Origin: Gordonia hankookensis
Lineage (GTDB): Bacteria > Actinomycetota > Actinomycetes > Mycobacteriales > Mycobacteriaceae
Assembly: GCF_014673215.1 (NCBI RefSeq)
Contig: NZ_JACWMS010000003.1
Location: forward strand, 372,001 to 436,000
DNA: 64,000 nucleotides
Reading direction: 5' to 3'
The notes beneath the pieces were generated by a model that saw only the letters and a program-made list of their open reading frames with translations, was not told where the DNA came from and did not search any database. Of the stretch, positions 51,548 to 59,820 are shown piece after piece. Numbering within the stretch: position 1 is the first letter of the stretch; each line of letters starts with the position of its first letter. The position numbers and the translations under genes were made by a program.

Positions 51548-53234
51548 ACGAATTCTCGACCTCTTCGAGGCCGAGGGCATCAACACGATGTTCGGTATCC
51601 CGGACCCCAATTTCGTCCACCTGTTCCACACAGCCGAGGAGCGGGGCTGGAATGTGGTCGCCCCGCACCATGAGGAGACCGCGGGTTTCATGGCCGAGGC
51701 GGTCTCGCGGATGACCGGCAAGGCCGCGGTCTGCATCGGCACCCTGGGACCGGGTATCGCGAACATGGCCGGCGCCGTCATGTGCGCCATGGTCGAGAAC
51801 TCACCCGTCATCTTCCTCGGCGGGCAACGGGCCCGGATCACCGAACAGCGCGTTCGCCGCGGACGGATTCAGTTCGTCCAGCAGTCCGGGCTCATCGAGC
51901 CCGCCGTGAAGTACAGCGCCAGTATCGAATACGCCGATCAGACCGACGAGATCATCCGCGAGGGTCTCCGCAAGGCGCTGTCGGGCACACCGGGTCCGGT
52001 CTACATCGAGTACCCCTCACACGTGATCCAGGAAGAACTGGATGTGCCGCCTGCCTTGCCTCCCAGCAGGTACCGGCTGGTCGGACAGACCGCAGGTCAG
52101 GACAAGGTCGACGAGGCCGCACGCCTGATCACTGCTGCCAAGCAGCCCATCCTGCTCATCGGCCACGGCGTCCACACGGCTCGCGCCGGCGCGTCGGTGA
52201 AGGAACTCGCAGACCTGATGGCGTGCCCGGTGATCCAGACCTCCGGCGGCACGTCCTATATCGAAGGACTGGAGGACCGCACCTTCCCATACGGCTTCTC
52301 CAAGGCGGCCGTCGAGGCGGTCGTCACGTCAGATCTGTGCCTTGCCATCGGCACCGAACTCGGCGAGCCGGTGCACTTCGGCAAGGGCAGGCACTGGGTC
52401 GACGGCGAGGCCGAACGCAGTTGGCTGCTGATCGAGCAGGACCCGGCCGCGATCGGGGTCAATCGTCCCATCGACGTGCCCTTGGTCGGAGATCTCCGTG
52501 CCGTGGTGCCGCAGCTCGTCGAGGCCCTGAAGGATTCGCCGCGCACGGCGACCCCGGAACTCAAGCGCTGGATCTCCGACGACGCGGCGCAGTTGGCCGA
52601 ACTCGCCGAGACCGCACCATCGGGAGCGAGCCCCGTGCATCCCGCGCGACTGATCGTGGAGGCGACGAAGGATTTCCCTGCCGACGGGATCATGGTGCGC
52701 GACGGCGGCGCGACGACCATCTTCGGCTGGACCTACTCGCAGGCCAAACCGCATGACGTCATGTGGAATCAGAACTTCGGGCACCTCGGGACAGGGCTGC
52801 CGTACGCGGTCGGAGCAGGCGTCGCCGACGGCGGGAAGCGTCCGATGATGCTGATCACCGGTGACTCGTCGTTCCAGTTCCACATCTCCGAGTTGGAAAC
52901 TGCTGCGCGCCTGAATCTGCCGCTCGTCTGCGTCGTCGCTGTCGACTACGCGTGGGGACTCGAGGTGGGCGTCTACAAGCGCACCTACGGTCAGGGTTCC
53001 CGGGAGACCGGCGTCCACTGGAGCGAGGCCACCCGACTCGACAAGGTCGCCGAAGGGTTCGGATGCTACGGCGAATACGTCGAGAAGGACGAAGACATCG
53101 CACCGGCCATCAAGCGCGCGTTCGCCAGTGGCAAGCCAGGCGTCATCCACGTCGCCGTCGACCCGAAGGCGAACTCCGAGGAGATGCCGAGCTACGACGA
53201 GTTCCGCACGTGGTACGCCGAGGGCCAGCAGTAG
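51528..53234 (+). CDS. Thiamine-diphosphate-dependent enzyme (acetolactate-synthase/2-hydroxyacyl-CoA lyase family)
   Basis: A 568-residue three-domain ThDP enzyme. The PYR domain has the probable cofactor-activating Glu49 (HHEETAGFMAEA). The central domain may bind a nucleotide. The PP domain has GDSSFQFHISELETAARLNL, the GDG-equivalent with Ser in third place. The usual NN after it is replaced by VDYAWG, with Asp at the metal position. Family members make or break C-C bonds next to carbonyls (acetolactate synthase, oxalyl-CoA decarboxylase, cyclohexane-1,2-dione hydrolase). In this context cleavage of a 2-hydroxyacyl-CoA or a 1,2-diketone fits best. Start is GTG at 51528 with GGAGGG upstream, inside the previous gene. 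Confidence 0.85.
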   Translation: MSVKVYERILDLFEAEGINTMFGIPDPNFVHLFHTAEERGWNVVAPHHEETAGFMAEAVSRMTGKAAVCIGTLGPGIANMAGAVMCAMVENSPVIFLGGQRARITEQRVRRGRIQFVQQSGLIEPAVKYSASIEYADQTDEIIREGLRKALSGTPGPVYIEYPSHVIQEELDVPPALPPSRYRLVGQTAGQDKVDEAARLITAAKQPILLIGHGVHTARAGASVKELADLMACPVIQTSGGTSYIEGLEDRTFPYGFSKAAVEAVVTSDLCLAIGTELGEPVHFGKGRHWVDGEAERSWLLIEQDPAAIGVNRPIDVPLVGDLRAVVPQLVEALKDSPRTATPELKRWISDDAAQLAELAETAPSGASPVHPARLIVEATKDFPADGIMVRDGGATTIFGWTYSQAKPHDVMWNQNFGHLGTGLPYAVGAGVADGGKRPMMLITGDSSFQFHISELETAARLNLPLVCVVAVDYAWGLEVGVYKRTYGQGSRETGVHWSEATRLDKVAEGFGCYGEYVEKDEDIAPAIKRAFASGKPGVIHVAVDPKANSEEMPSYDEFRTWYAEGQQ

Positions 53235-53270
53235 TACTTCCCGTTGCACGAAAAGAGAATTGGGGCTGTC

Positions 53271-54710
53271 ATGCGTGAGTATCGCAAGTTCTACATCGGT
53301 GGCCGGTGGGTCGACTCCGCACAGTCGGCGACCTTCGACGTCATCAACCCCGCAACCGAAGAGGTGTGCGGCACCGTGGCATCGGGTTCGGCGGCAGATG
53401 TCGACAAGGCGGTGGCCGCCGCCCGGCAGGCATTCGGCGCCTGGTCGGCGAGCACCGTCGCGGAGCGTGTCGAACTGCTGACGAACATCTCCGCCGAATA
53501 CCAGAACCGCAGTGGCGATCTCGCCGCTGCACTGACCGAGGAGATGGGCGCGCCGACCGCACTGGCCAACGGCTTCCAGGTCGGTCTGGGTGCGGGCCAC
53601 CTCGGGACCGCGATCGAAGCACTGCAGAACTTCACCTTCGAAGAGCAGCGTGGTGAATCGCTGGTCGTCAAAGAACCAATCGGTGTCTGTGCACTGATCA
53701 CACCGTGGAACTGGCCGATGAACCAGATCGCCGTGAAGGTCTTCCCGGCATTGGCGACCGGCTGCACGATGGTCCTCAAGCCGTCGGAGAGATCTCCGTT
53801 CACCGGTCAGGTCTTCACCGAGATCCTGGACGCTGCCGGAGTTCCGGCGGGTGTCTTCAACCTCGTCCAGGGCGACGGACCGAGTGTCGGGGTACCGCTG
53901 TCGGGGCATCCGGACGTCGACATGGTCTCCTTCACCGGTTCCACCCGCGCCGGCATCGACATCGCCAAGAACGCCGCGGCCGGCGTCAAGCGGGTCACCC
54001 AGGAACTCGGCGGCAAAGGACCCAACATCGTCCTCGACGATGCGGATTTCGCCGAGAACGTCTCGAAGGGCGTCGTCACCATGATGCTCAACTCGGGGCA
54101 GACCTGCAGTGCCCCGTCGCGCATGCTGGTGCCCAACGCCCGCATGGAGGAAGCGATCACAGCAGCGAAGGACGCCGCACCGTCGGTCACCGTCGGAGAT
54201 CCGACCGGCGACTACTCGATCGGACCGGTGGTGTCGGAATCGCAGTTCGACAAGATCCAGGGCCTCATCCAACAGGGCATCGACGACGGCGCGACCCTGG
54301 TGACCGGTGGTCCCGGACGACCCGAGGGCCTCACGAAGGGCTTCTACGTGCAGCCGACGGTGTTCGCCGATGTCAAGAACGACATGGCGATCGCCCGTGA
54401 GGAGATCTTCGGCCCGGTGCTGACGATCCTCGGCTACGAGGACATCGACCACGCGATCGACATCGCCAACGACACCGAGTACGGACTCGCAGGTTTCGTC
54501 GCAGGCGCCGACCTCGACGAGGCGCGATCGGTTGCCCGCCGAATCCGCGCAGGCTCGGTGGCCATCAACGATGCGTTCGACTTCTGCGCACCGTTCGGCG
54601 GGTACAAGAAGAGCGGCAACGGTCGCGAATGGGGCGAGTTCGGCTTCGACGACTACCTGGAGATCAAGGGCATCCTCGGTTACAGCCCGACACCGGGTGA
54701 CAGCGAATGA
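53271..54710 (+). CDS. NAD(P)-dependent aldehyde dehydrogenase
   Basis: A 479-residue ALDH. Asn148 (TPWNWPM), Glu245 (TQELGGKGPN) and the nucleophile Cys279 (NSGQTCSAPS) form the expected catalytic set. It oxidises an aldehyde to the carboxylate, here probably a product of the ThDP or ring-opening step. The ATG at 53271 is preferred to a TTG at 53244, because MREYRKFYIGGRWVDS is a standard ALDH start. The end overlaps the next gene as ATGA. It is in the island run. Confidence 0.95.
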   Translation: MREYRKFYIGGRWVDSAQSATFDVINPATEEVCGTVASGSAADVDKAVAAARQAFGAWSASTVAERVELLTNISAEYQNRSGDLAAALTEEMGAPTALANGFQVGLGAGHLGTAIEALQNFTFEEQRGESLVVKEPIGVCALITPWNWPMNQIAVKVFPALATGCTMVLKPSERSPFTGQVFTEILDAAGVPAGVFNLVQGDGPSVGVPLSGHPDVDMVSFTGSTRAGIDIAKNAAAGVKRVTQELGGKGPNIVLDDADFAENVSKGVVTMMLNSGQTCSAPSRMLVPNARMEEAITAAKDAAPSVTVGDPTGDYSIGPVVSESQFDKIQGLIQQGIDDGATLVTGGPGRPEGLTKGFYVQPTVFADVKNDMAIAREEIFGPVLTILGYEDIDHAIDIANDTEYGLAGFVAGADLDEARSVARRIRAGSVAINDAFDFCAPFGGYKKSGNGREWGEFGFDDYLEIKGILGYSPTPGDSE

Positions 54711-55258
54711 CGTTCGGGCCGAGAGATGTCCAGACACTGCTCGATCACGAACAGATCCGCGCGGGTATCGCTGGGGTCGCCCGGGGTGAGGACCGGCGAG
54801 ATGCCGACCTGATCCGGGCGTCCTTCTGGCCGGACGCCGCCATGGATTTCGGGATCTTCGCCGGAGATCTGGACGCCTACCTGGATTGGGTCGTACCCGG
54901 ATCCCCAGCGGTACCGGTGACCCAGCACGCACTCGGCCAGAGCGTGATCTCGCTCGACGGTGCCACCGCGTTGGCCGAGACCCACGTCACGGCCTACCAC
55001 CGGGTGGATTTCGGTGCCGAGGAGCACGACGTCGTCCTCGGTGGCCGCTATCTCGATCGCCTGGAGCGCCGGGACGATGAATGGCGAATCGCCGCGCGCA
55101 CCATGCTCTACGACTGGTCTCGCGATCTCGGGGTCGCGGCGGACTGGTCCGCGGGGCTGATGGGCGAGCCATTCCGGGGTGATCACTACACCGGCAAGGC
55201 CAACGGCGATCACAGCGAATCCTTCTTCGGCGCCTCACGCGTCGCAGGACAGCGGTAG
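54707..55258 (+). CDS. SnoaL/NTF2-like protein A of the island
   Basis: A 183-residue NTF2-fold protein. The N-terminal helix IRAGIAGVARGEDRRDADLIRASFWPDAAMDFG and the later LGGRYLDRLERRDDEWRIAARTMLYDWS (blocks RGEDRRDADLIRASFWPDA, GGRYLDRLERRDDEWRIAAR) are typical of SnoaL_4-type polyketide cyclase-like proteins. The second block is matched by GGRYIDRLERRDGQWKIALR in the paralogue at 56176. Such proteins act as cyclases, dehydratases, epoxide hydrolases (limonene type) or oxygenase beta subunits. It overlaps the aldehyde dehydrogenase stop by 4 bases. Confidence 0.8.
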   Translation: MTFGPRDVQTLLDHEQIRAGIAGVARGEDRRDADLIRASFWPDAAMDFGIFAGDLDAYLDWVVPGSPAVPVTQHALGQSVISLDGATALAETHVTAYHRVDFGAEEHDVVLGGRYLDRLERRDDEWRIAARTMLYDWSRDLGVAADWSAGLMGEPFRGDHYTGKANGDHSESFFGASRVAGQR

Positions 55259-55266
55259 GAACGCAC

Positions 55267-56142
55267 GTGAGGTCGTCGGAACCGAGGTCGCTGTCGGGCA
55301 GGGTGGCCGTCGTGACCGGGGCCAGCCGCGGCATCGGCAAGGGCATCGCCCTGGCCCTTGCCGACGAGGGTGCCACCGTCTACGTGACCGGCCGCACCCT
55401 GACCCCGGACACGCACGAGCTGCCCGGCACCATCGGCGAGACGGCGGCGCTGTGCGATCGCCGCGGCGGGAAGGGCATCCCCGTGCAGGTCGACCACGGC
55501 GACGACGACGATGTCGCAGCCCTGTTCGATCGGATCGAGCGCGAGCAGGGCCGCCTCGACATCCTCGTCAACAACGCCTTCGCCCTGCCGGACGACCTCA
55601 CCGACCCTGAGCAGTTCTGGCGCAAACCACTCGCCGACTGGGAGATGGTGGACGTCGGGGTGCGGTCGAACTTCGTGTGCGCGTGGCACTCAGCACGGAT
55701 CATGGTCCCGCAGAGGTCGGGTCTCATCGTCGCGATCTCCGGCTATACCGGTGTCGCGTACACCTATGGCGTGATCTTCGGGACCGCAAAGTCTGCCGTC
55801 GACCGCATGGCACGCGACATGGCGGTCGAACTGAAAGATCATGGTGTCGCCTCGATCTCGCTGTGGCAGGGTCTCACGTTCACCGAGCGCGCCCAACGCA
55901 ATCTGGCCGCCATCGAGGGACTGGAGGCAGACGCCGCCACGCAGCCTGCCCACGGCTGTTCACCAGAGTTCCCCGGCCGGGTGATCGCGGCACTGGCCGC
56001 AGACGACGCCGTCATGAGTCGCAGCGGTGGAACGTTCATCACCGCCGAACTCGCTGACGACTACGGGATCACGGACATCGACGGACGGTCCATCCCCTCG
56101 CTGCGGGCCACCCGCGGCGAGCCGATCTGGGCCCCTGTCTGA
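55267..56142 (+). CDS. Short-chain dehydrogenase/reductase (island SDR 3)
   Basis: A 291-residue SDR. The nucleotide motif TGASRGIGKGIALALADEG is standard, NNAFALPDDL is an unusual NNA form, and the active site is AISGYTGVAYTYGVIFGTAKSA, where the Tyr-x3-Lys appears as FGTAK, i.e. Phe/Tyr ordering is atypical (Tyr lies earlier in YTYG). This may shift the catalytic Tyr by some residues or mark a non-reductase member. The tail ADDYGITDIDGRSIPS is longer than in FabG. It lies between the two NTF2-like genes in the island. GTG at 55267. Function in the pathway is uncertain. Confidence 0.8.
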   Translation: MRSSEPRSLSGRVAVVTGASRGIGKGIALALADEGATVYVTGRTLTPDTHELPGTIGETAALCDRRGGKGIPVQVDHGDDDDVAALFDRIEREQGRLDILVNNAFALPDDLTDPEQFWRKPLADWEMVDVGVRSNFVCAWHSARIMVPQRSGLIVAISGYTGVAYTYGVIFGTAKSAVDRMARDMAVELKDHGVASISLWQGLTFTERAQRNLAAIEGLEADAATQPAHGCSPEFPGRVIAALAADDAVMSRSGGTFITAELADDYGITDIDGRSIPSLRATRGEPIWAPV

Positions 56143-56175
56143 GCAAGCAGCACCACACGAACGGAGCCAACAACG

Positions 56176-56736
56176 ATGAGTACGACGGTATCCGCGGAGT
56201 CGCTCACCCGACTCGACGAACTGTTGGATCGCCAGGACATCATGGATGTCATGACCCGGTTCAGCCGTGGGATGGACCGATTCGATCGCGATGCGTTCCT
56301 GTCGGCCTTCCATCCCGACGCAACGATCGCCGCGGGAGATTTCGTCGGAGGCCCGGTCGACCTCTACGAGTGGTCCGTCCCGATGCACGAACAAGGCCAG
56401 CTCGCGACGCACCACAATCTGTTGAACCACACCTGCGACATCACCGGCGATGTCGCCCATACCGAGACGTACTACCTGTTCGTCGGCCGAAACCGCGACG
56501 ACAGCAACTGGATCGCAGGCGGACGCTATATCGACCGACTCGAGCGGCGCGACGGGCAATGGAAGATCGCGTTGCGTACCAACGCGATCGAGTGGTCGGG
56601 CATGGTTCCCACGATGGCCATCCCGTTCGCCGACGTCCCCGACATCAATGTCAACGGCGCCCCGTCCCGCAGTCCGGACGACCCGTCTTACACCCGGCCC
56701 CTGACCAACAAGCGCACAGCGAACATCCCCGGCTGA
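56176..56736 (+). CDS. SnoaL/NTF2-like protein B of the island
   Basis: A 186-residue NTF2-fold protein, paralogous to the one at 54707. LDRQDIMDVMTRFSRGMDRF and AFHPDATIAAGDFVGGP form the N-terminal helix/pocket, and GGRYIDRLERRDGQWKIALR the sheet. Residue Asp in FSRGMDRFDRDAF, and His in ATHHNLLNHT, are candidates for the active site, as in dehydratase-like SnoaL proteins. The C-terminal 30 residues are probably disordered. It has ACGGAGCCAACAACG before the ATG. Isomerase, dehydratase or hydrolase are all possible. Confidence 0.8.
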   Translation: MSTTVSAESLTRLDELLDRQDIMDVMTRFSRGMDRFDRDAFLSAFHPDATIAAGDFVGGPVDLYEWSVPMHEQGQLATHHNLLNHTCDITGDVAHTETYYLFVGRNRDDSNWIAGGRYIDRLERRDGQWKIALRTNAIEWSGMVPTMAIPFADVPDINVNGAPSRSPDDPSYTRPLTNKRTANIPG

Positions 56737-56778
56737 CACCAGGGAACCACGCGACACCCGACAGTAGGAGGATCACCC

Positions 56779-57612
56779 ATGAGCACGATCAGAACCGAAC
56801 GGCTCTCGGAGAACGTCGGCGCAAAGGTGCTCGACGTCGATGCCGGCCGACTCAGCAGTGACGCCGATCTACCGGGCACGATCGCAGAGGCACTCGAGAA
56901 CTCGGGGGTCCTGCTGTTCCCCGAGTTGAACGCGAGCGACGAGGTCTTGGTCGAGTTCTGCCGCAAGCTCGGCACCTTGATCAACTTCTCGCACCTGCCA
57001 CCGGAGACGGAGGAGGTGATGGAGATCAGCTTCAATCCGTCCAACCCGAATGCCGCCTATCTCCGGAGCAACGAGTTCTGGCATATCGACGGCCTCCTCG
57101 ACGAGATCGCGCCCAAGTCGTCCATCCTGACCGCGAGGGTCACCTCGGCCGAGGGCGGGGAGACGGAGTTCGCCAGCACCTACGCGGCCTACGACAACCT
57201 CACAGAGAGCGAGAAGGAGCGGTTCGCCCAGCTCAGGGTCGTCCACACCTTCGACGCCGTTCAGCGGATGACCTACACCGACCCGACGCCGGAGCAGTTG
57301 GAGGACTGGGCAACTCGCACGGTCCGCGAACACCCCTTGGTGTGGGAACACGATTCCGGCCGTCGCTCACTGGTGCTCGGCGCGACGGCGTCGCATATCG
57401 CCGGGATGGACATCGACGAGGGAAAGGCGCTGTTGTCCGAACTGCGCGACCGCATCACCGGACCGGGAAAGGTCTGCAGCCACAGCTGGACCGAGGGCGA
57501 CACCGTCTTCTGGGACAACACCGGCCTGGTCCACCGGGTCCGCGAGTTCGACCGGGACAAGCCCCGGATCATGCACCGCATCACCGTCGCAGGCGAGGAG
57601 AAGATCAAATGA
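56779..57612 (+). CDS. TauD/TfdA-family Fe(II)/2-oxoglutarate dioxygenase
   Basis: A 277-residue double-stranded beta-helix oxygenase. Iron ligands are His102 and Asp104 (FWHIDG) and His252 (WDNTGLVHRV); Arg263 or Arg267 (KPRIMHRIT) would hold 2-oxoglutarate. Family members hydroxylate sulfonates, phenoxyacetates, alkyl sulfates or other acids next to a heteroatom. In this island it could hydroxylate a pathway acid or a side chain. AGGAGG precedes the ATG closely. Its stop overlaps the next SDR start (ATGA). Confidence 0.9.
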   Translation: MSTIRTERLSENVGAKVLDVDAGRLSSDADLPGTIAEALENSGVLLFPELNASDEVLVEFCRKLGTLINFSHLPPETEEVMEISFNPSNPNAAYLRSNEFWHIDGLLDEIAPKSSILTARVTSAEGGETEFASTYAAYDNLTESEKERFAQLRVVHTFDAVQRMTYTDPTPEQLEDWATRTVREHPLVWEHDSGRRSLVLGATASHIAGMDIDEGKALLSELRDRITGPGKVCSHSWTEGDTVFWDNTGLVHRVREFDRDKPRIMHRITVAGEEKIK

Positions 57613-58352
57613 GTGGTCGTACGGCAATTGTCACCGGTGGCGCATCGGGAATCGGTGGTGCCATCAGTACGCGACTCGCATCCGGCAACGACCAGGTCGC
57701 GATCTTCGATGTCAACGGCGAGGCCGCCGAAGCGGCCGCCCGGGCGATCGAGGATGCCGGCGGCAAGGCGATCGGTCTGGCGGTCGACGTGACCGACCGT
57801 GCCCAGATCGACGCGGGCGTCGAGGAGGTGCGCGGCCGGCTCGGCCGCCCGACCGTACTCGTCAACAGCGCAGGTGCCACGCTGGCGACCCCGTTCCTCG
57901 AGATCACCAAGGAGCGCTGGGACGGCGCACTGGCGATCAACCTCACCGGCACGTTCGACTGCTGTCAGGCGGTGATCCCGGACATGCTCGAGGAGGGCTG
58001 GGGCCGCATCGTGAACATCTCGTCGTCGAGCGTGCACAGCGGATCGCCCGGATTGGCCGGCTACGTGACCGCGAAGTCCGGAGTGGTGGGGCTGACAAAG
58101 GTTCTCGCGCTGGAGTTCGGCCGGCGTGGGATCACCGTCAACACGATCCCGCCCGGCTTCATCGACACCCCGATGCTGCGCAAGACCGTCGATTCGGGGA
58201 TGGTCGACGTGGACGCCCAGATCGGCAAGACACCGGTGGGACGCATCGGGCAGCCCGAGGACGTGGCCGCGACATGCGCGTTCCTCGTCAGCGAGGAGGC
58301 CGGTTACATCACCGGCCAGATCATCGGGGTCAACGGCGGGCGCAACACGTGA
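57609..58352 (+). CDS. Short-chain dehydrogenase/reductase (island SDR 4)
   Basis: A 247-residue classical SDR. TGGASGIGGAIS (cofactor), NSAGATLAT (NAG variant), and the triad in ISSSSVHSGSPGLAGYVTAKSG are visible, ending TGQIIGVNGG. It is the most FabG-like of the four island SDRs. It may oxidise the alcohol made by the Fe/2-oxoglutarate oxygenase with which it is translationally coupled. The stop overlaps the next start as GTGA. Confidence 0.9.
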   Translation: MSGRTAIVTGGASGIGGAISTRLASGNDQVAIFDVNGEAAEAAARAIEDAGGKAIGLAVDVTDRAQIDAGVEEVRGRLGRPTVLVNSAGATLATPFLEITKERWDGALAINLTGTFDCCQAVIPDMLEEGWGRIVNISSSSVHSGSPGLAGYVTAKSGVVGLTKVLALEFGRRGITVNTIPPGFIDTPMLRKTVDSGMVDVDAQIGKTPVGRIGQPEDVAATCAFLVSEEAGYITGQIIGVNGGRNT

Positions 58353-58939
58353 ACGATCGGATAAGTCCTGCGCCACAGGCAGATTGGTCACCGGAGATGC
58401 GGGACTTCGTGAACGGGTTCCGGTCGTCGGTCGCGAGCGCGGGTCCCGATCACGAGCGGCAGGCAGGCGACAATCTGCTCGGCACTCTCGCCCGCTACCC
58501 CACCCTGGCGATGGCGTTCCTGTCCTTCAACAAACATCTGCTGGCCGGCTCCGCGTTGTCGGCGCGACAACGTGAACTGCTCATCCTGCGGGTCGCACAC
58601 CTGCGCCAGGCCGAATACGAGTGGGCCCAGCACGTGATCCTCGCCGGCCGGGCGGGGGTGACGGGCGACGAGATCGAACGGGTGGCCGATGGGCCCGCGG
58701 CGGCCGGATGGTCGCCTGCGGACCGAGCCCTGGTGGCATCGGTCGATCAACTGCTGGACGAGGGGACGATCCGCGACGAGACGTGGACCGCGCTCGCACG
58801 CGACATGGATGAGCAGCAGCTCATGGACGTGGTCTTCACCGTCGGCTGCTACGCCATGCTGGCGATGGCGTTGCGGTCATTCGGGATCCAGCCCGAACCC
58901 GGTCTCGTGCCGTTCCTGCCCCGAGACCACGCGCGGTAG
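58349..58939 (+). CDS. Carboxymuconolactone decarboxylase-like protein without redox Cys
   Basis: A 196-residue all-alpha protein of the CMD/AhpD-like family. The core helix ARQRELLILRVAHLRQAEYE and then EWAQHVILAGRAGVTGDEIERV correspond to the AhpD active-site helix, but the Cys pair of AhpD is absent. Glu and His in this helix are kept, as in carboxymuconolactone decarboxylases. It might decarboxylate or isomerise a lactone acid. GTG at 58349 overlaps the previous stop. It is the last gene in the plus-strand run, 18 bases from the convergent enoyl-CoA hydratase. Confidence 0.82.
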   Translation: MNDRISPAPQADWSPEMRDFVNGFRSSVASAGPDHERQAGDNLLGTLARYPTLAMAFLSFNKHLLAGSALSARQRELLILRVAHLRQAEYEWAQHVILAGRAGVTGDEIERVADGPAAAGWSPADRALVASVDQLLDEGTIRDETWTALARDMDEQQLMDVVFTVGCYAMLAMALRSFGIQPEPGLVPFLPRDHAR

Positions 58940-58957
58940 CGGCCGGGATCGCGGTCC

Positions 58958-59719
58958 TCAGTGCCCCTGCCATCGAGGAGTCCGTTTCGCGGCGAACGCG
59001 GCGGGCCCCTCCTGGGCGTCCTCGCTGCGGTAGCAGACCTCCGACGCTGCTCGCGCTGCCTGCAATGCCGCCGATCGTCCCATCTCCGTGGACAGCATGA
59101 CGGTCTCACGCGCGGCGCGGACCGAGAGCGGAGCACCCACGAGGATCTCGCGCGCGAGTCCGACCGCCGAGTCCAGCAGGTCGTGCGGCTCGGCGATCCT
59201 GTTGACCAACCCGATCTCGTAGGCACGCTGCGCACTGATGGGTTTGCCGGTCAGAAGAATCTCCATCATGATCCGTTGCGGGATCATGTGGATCAGCGGC
59301 GACGCCCACGGCGAGCTCCGCCCCACCTTCACCTCGGTCACCGCGAACTTCGCCCTGCTGCTGGCCACACAGAGGTCGCACGCCTGCGCGATCATCCAGC
59401 CCCCGGCGAACGCGGCGCCGTTGACCGCCGCGATGGTCGGCTTGGTCAACTCCACCGTGTCGTAGGGCAGGGCGAACATGTCTCGAGGCGGAACCTGCAT
59501 GCCGGTCGCGACCATTTCTTTGAGATCGCCTCCGGCACAGAAGCTCTCCCCGGCGCCGGTGAGCACGGCAACACGTAGGTCGTCGGAGTTCTCGAATCGA
59601 TCCCACGCCTGCGCCAGTCCGTCACGGACGTCCTCGGACAGACAATTCCGGGTGTCCGGCCGGTTCAGCGTGATGATCGCGATCCCATCGTCGACATCGA
59701 ACAGGACGGCGTCGCTCAT
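58958..59719 (-). CDS. Enoyl-CoA hydratase/isomerase family protein
   Basis: A 253-residue crotonase-fold protein. The oxyanion-hole segments are GESFCAGGDLKEM and NGAAFAGGWMIAQACD. At the usual catalytic-Glu site the sequence reads TEVKVGRSSPWASP, which lacks the common PExxLGxxPxxGGT form, so the reaction may not be a plain hydration. Hydratase, isomerase, hydrolase or C-C bond cleavage are possible. ATG at 59719 with AGGCAGGTCCCG upstream. It ends the minus-strand CoA run, 101 bases after the CoA hydrolase/transferase gene. Confidence 0.88.
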   Translation of the reverse strand: MSDAVLFDVDDGIAIITLNRPDTRNCLSEDVRDGLAQAWDRFENSDDLRVAVLTGAGESFCAGGDLKEMVATGMQVPPRDMFALPYDTVELTKPTIAAVNGAAFAGGWMIAQACDLCVASSRAKFAVTEVKVGRSSPWASPLIHMIPQRIMMEILLTGKPISAQRAYEIGLVNRIAEPHDLLDSAVGLAREILVGAPLSVRAARETVMLSTEMGRSAALQAARAASEVCYRSEDAQEGPAAFAAKRTPRWQGH

Positions 59720-59820
59720 CGGGACCTGCCTCTCGCCTGGGACGTATCTCTCAATTCTGCTGCGGGAGATCGGCGGACCATCGAGCCGCCGCGATCGCAA
59801 CGGGAATCGGGTGCCACTCC

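Noticed and set aside
52329..54932. An 867-codon open frame antisense to the ThDP and aldehyde dehydrogenase genes
   Set aside because: Both sense genes show full catalytic motifs; the antisense frame has none and reads as a composition artefact.
58349..58939. AhpD alkylhydroperoxidase
   Set aside because: The redox Cys-x-x-Cys is absent, so the broader carboxymuconolactone decarboxylase-like label is used.
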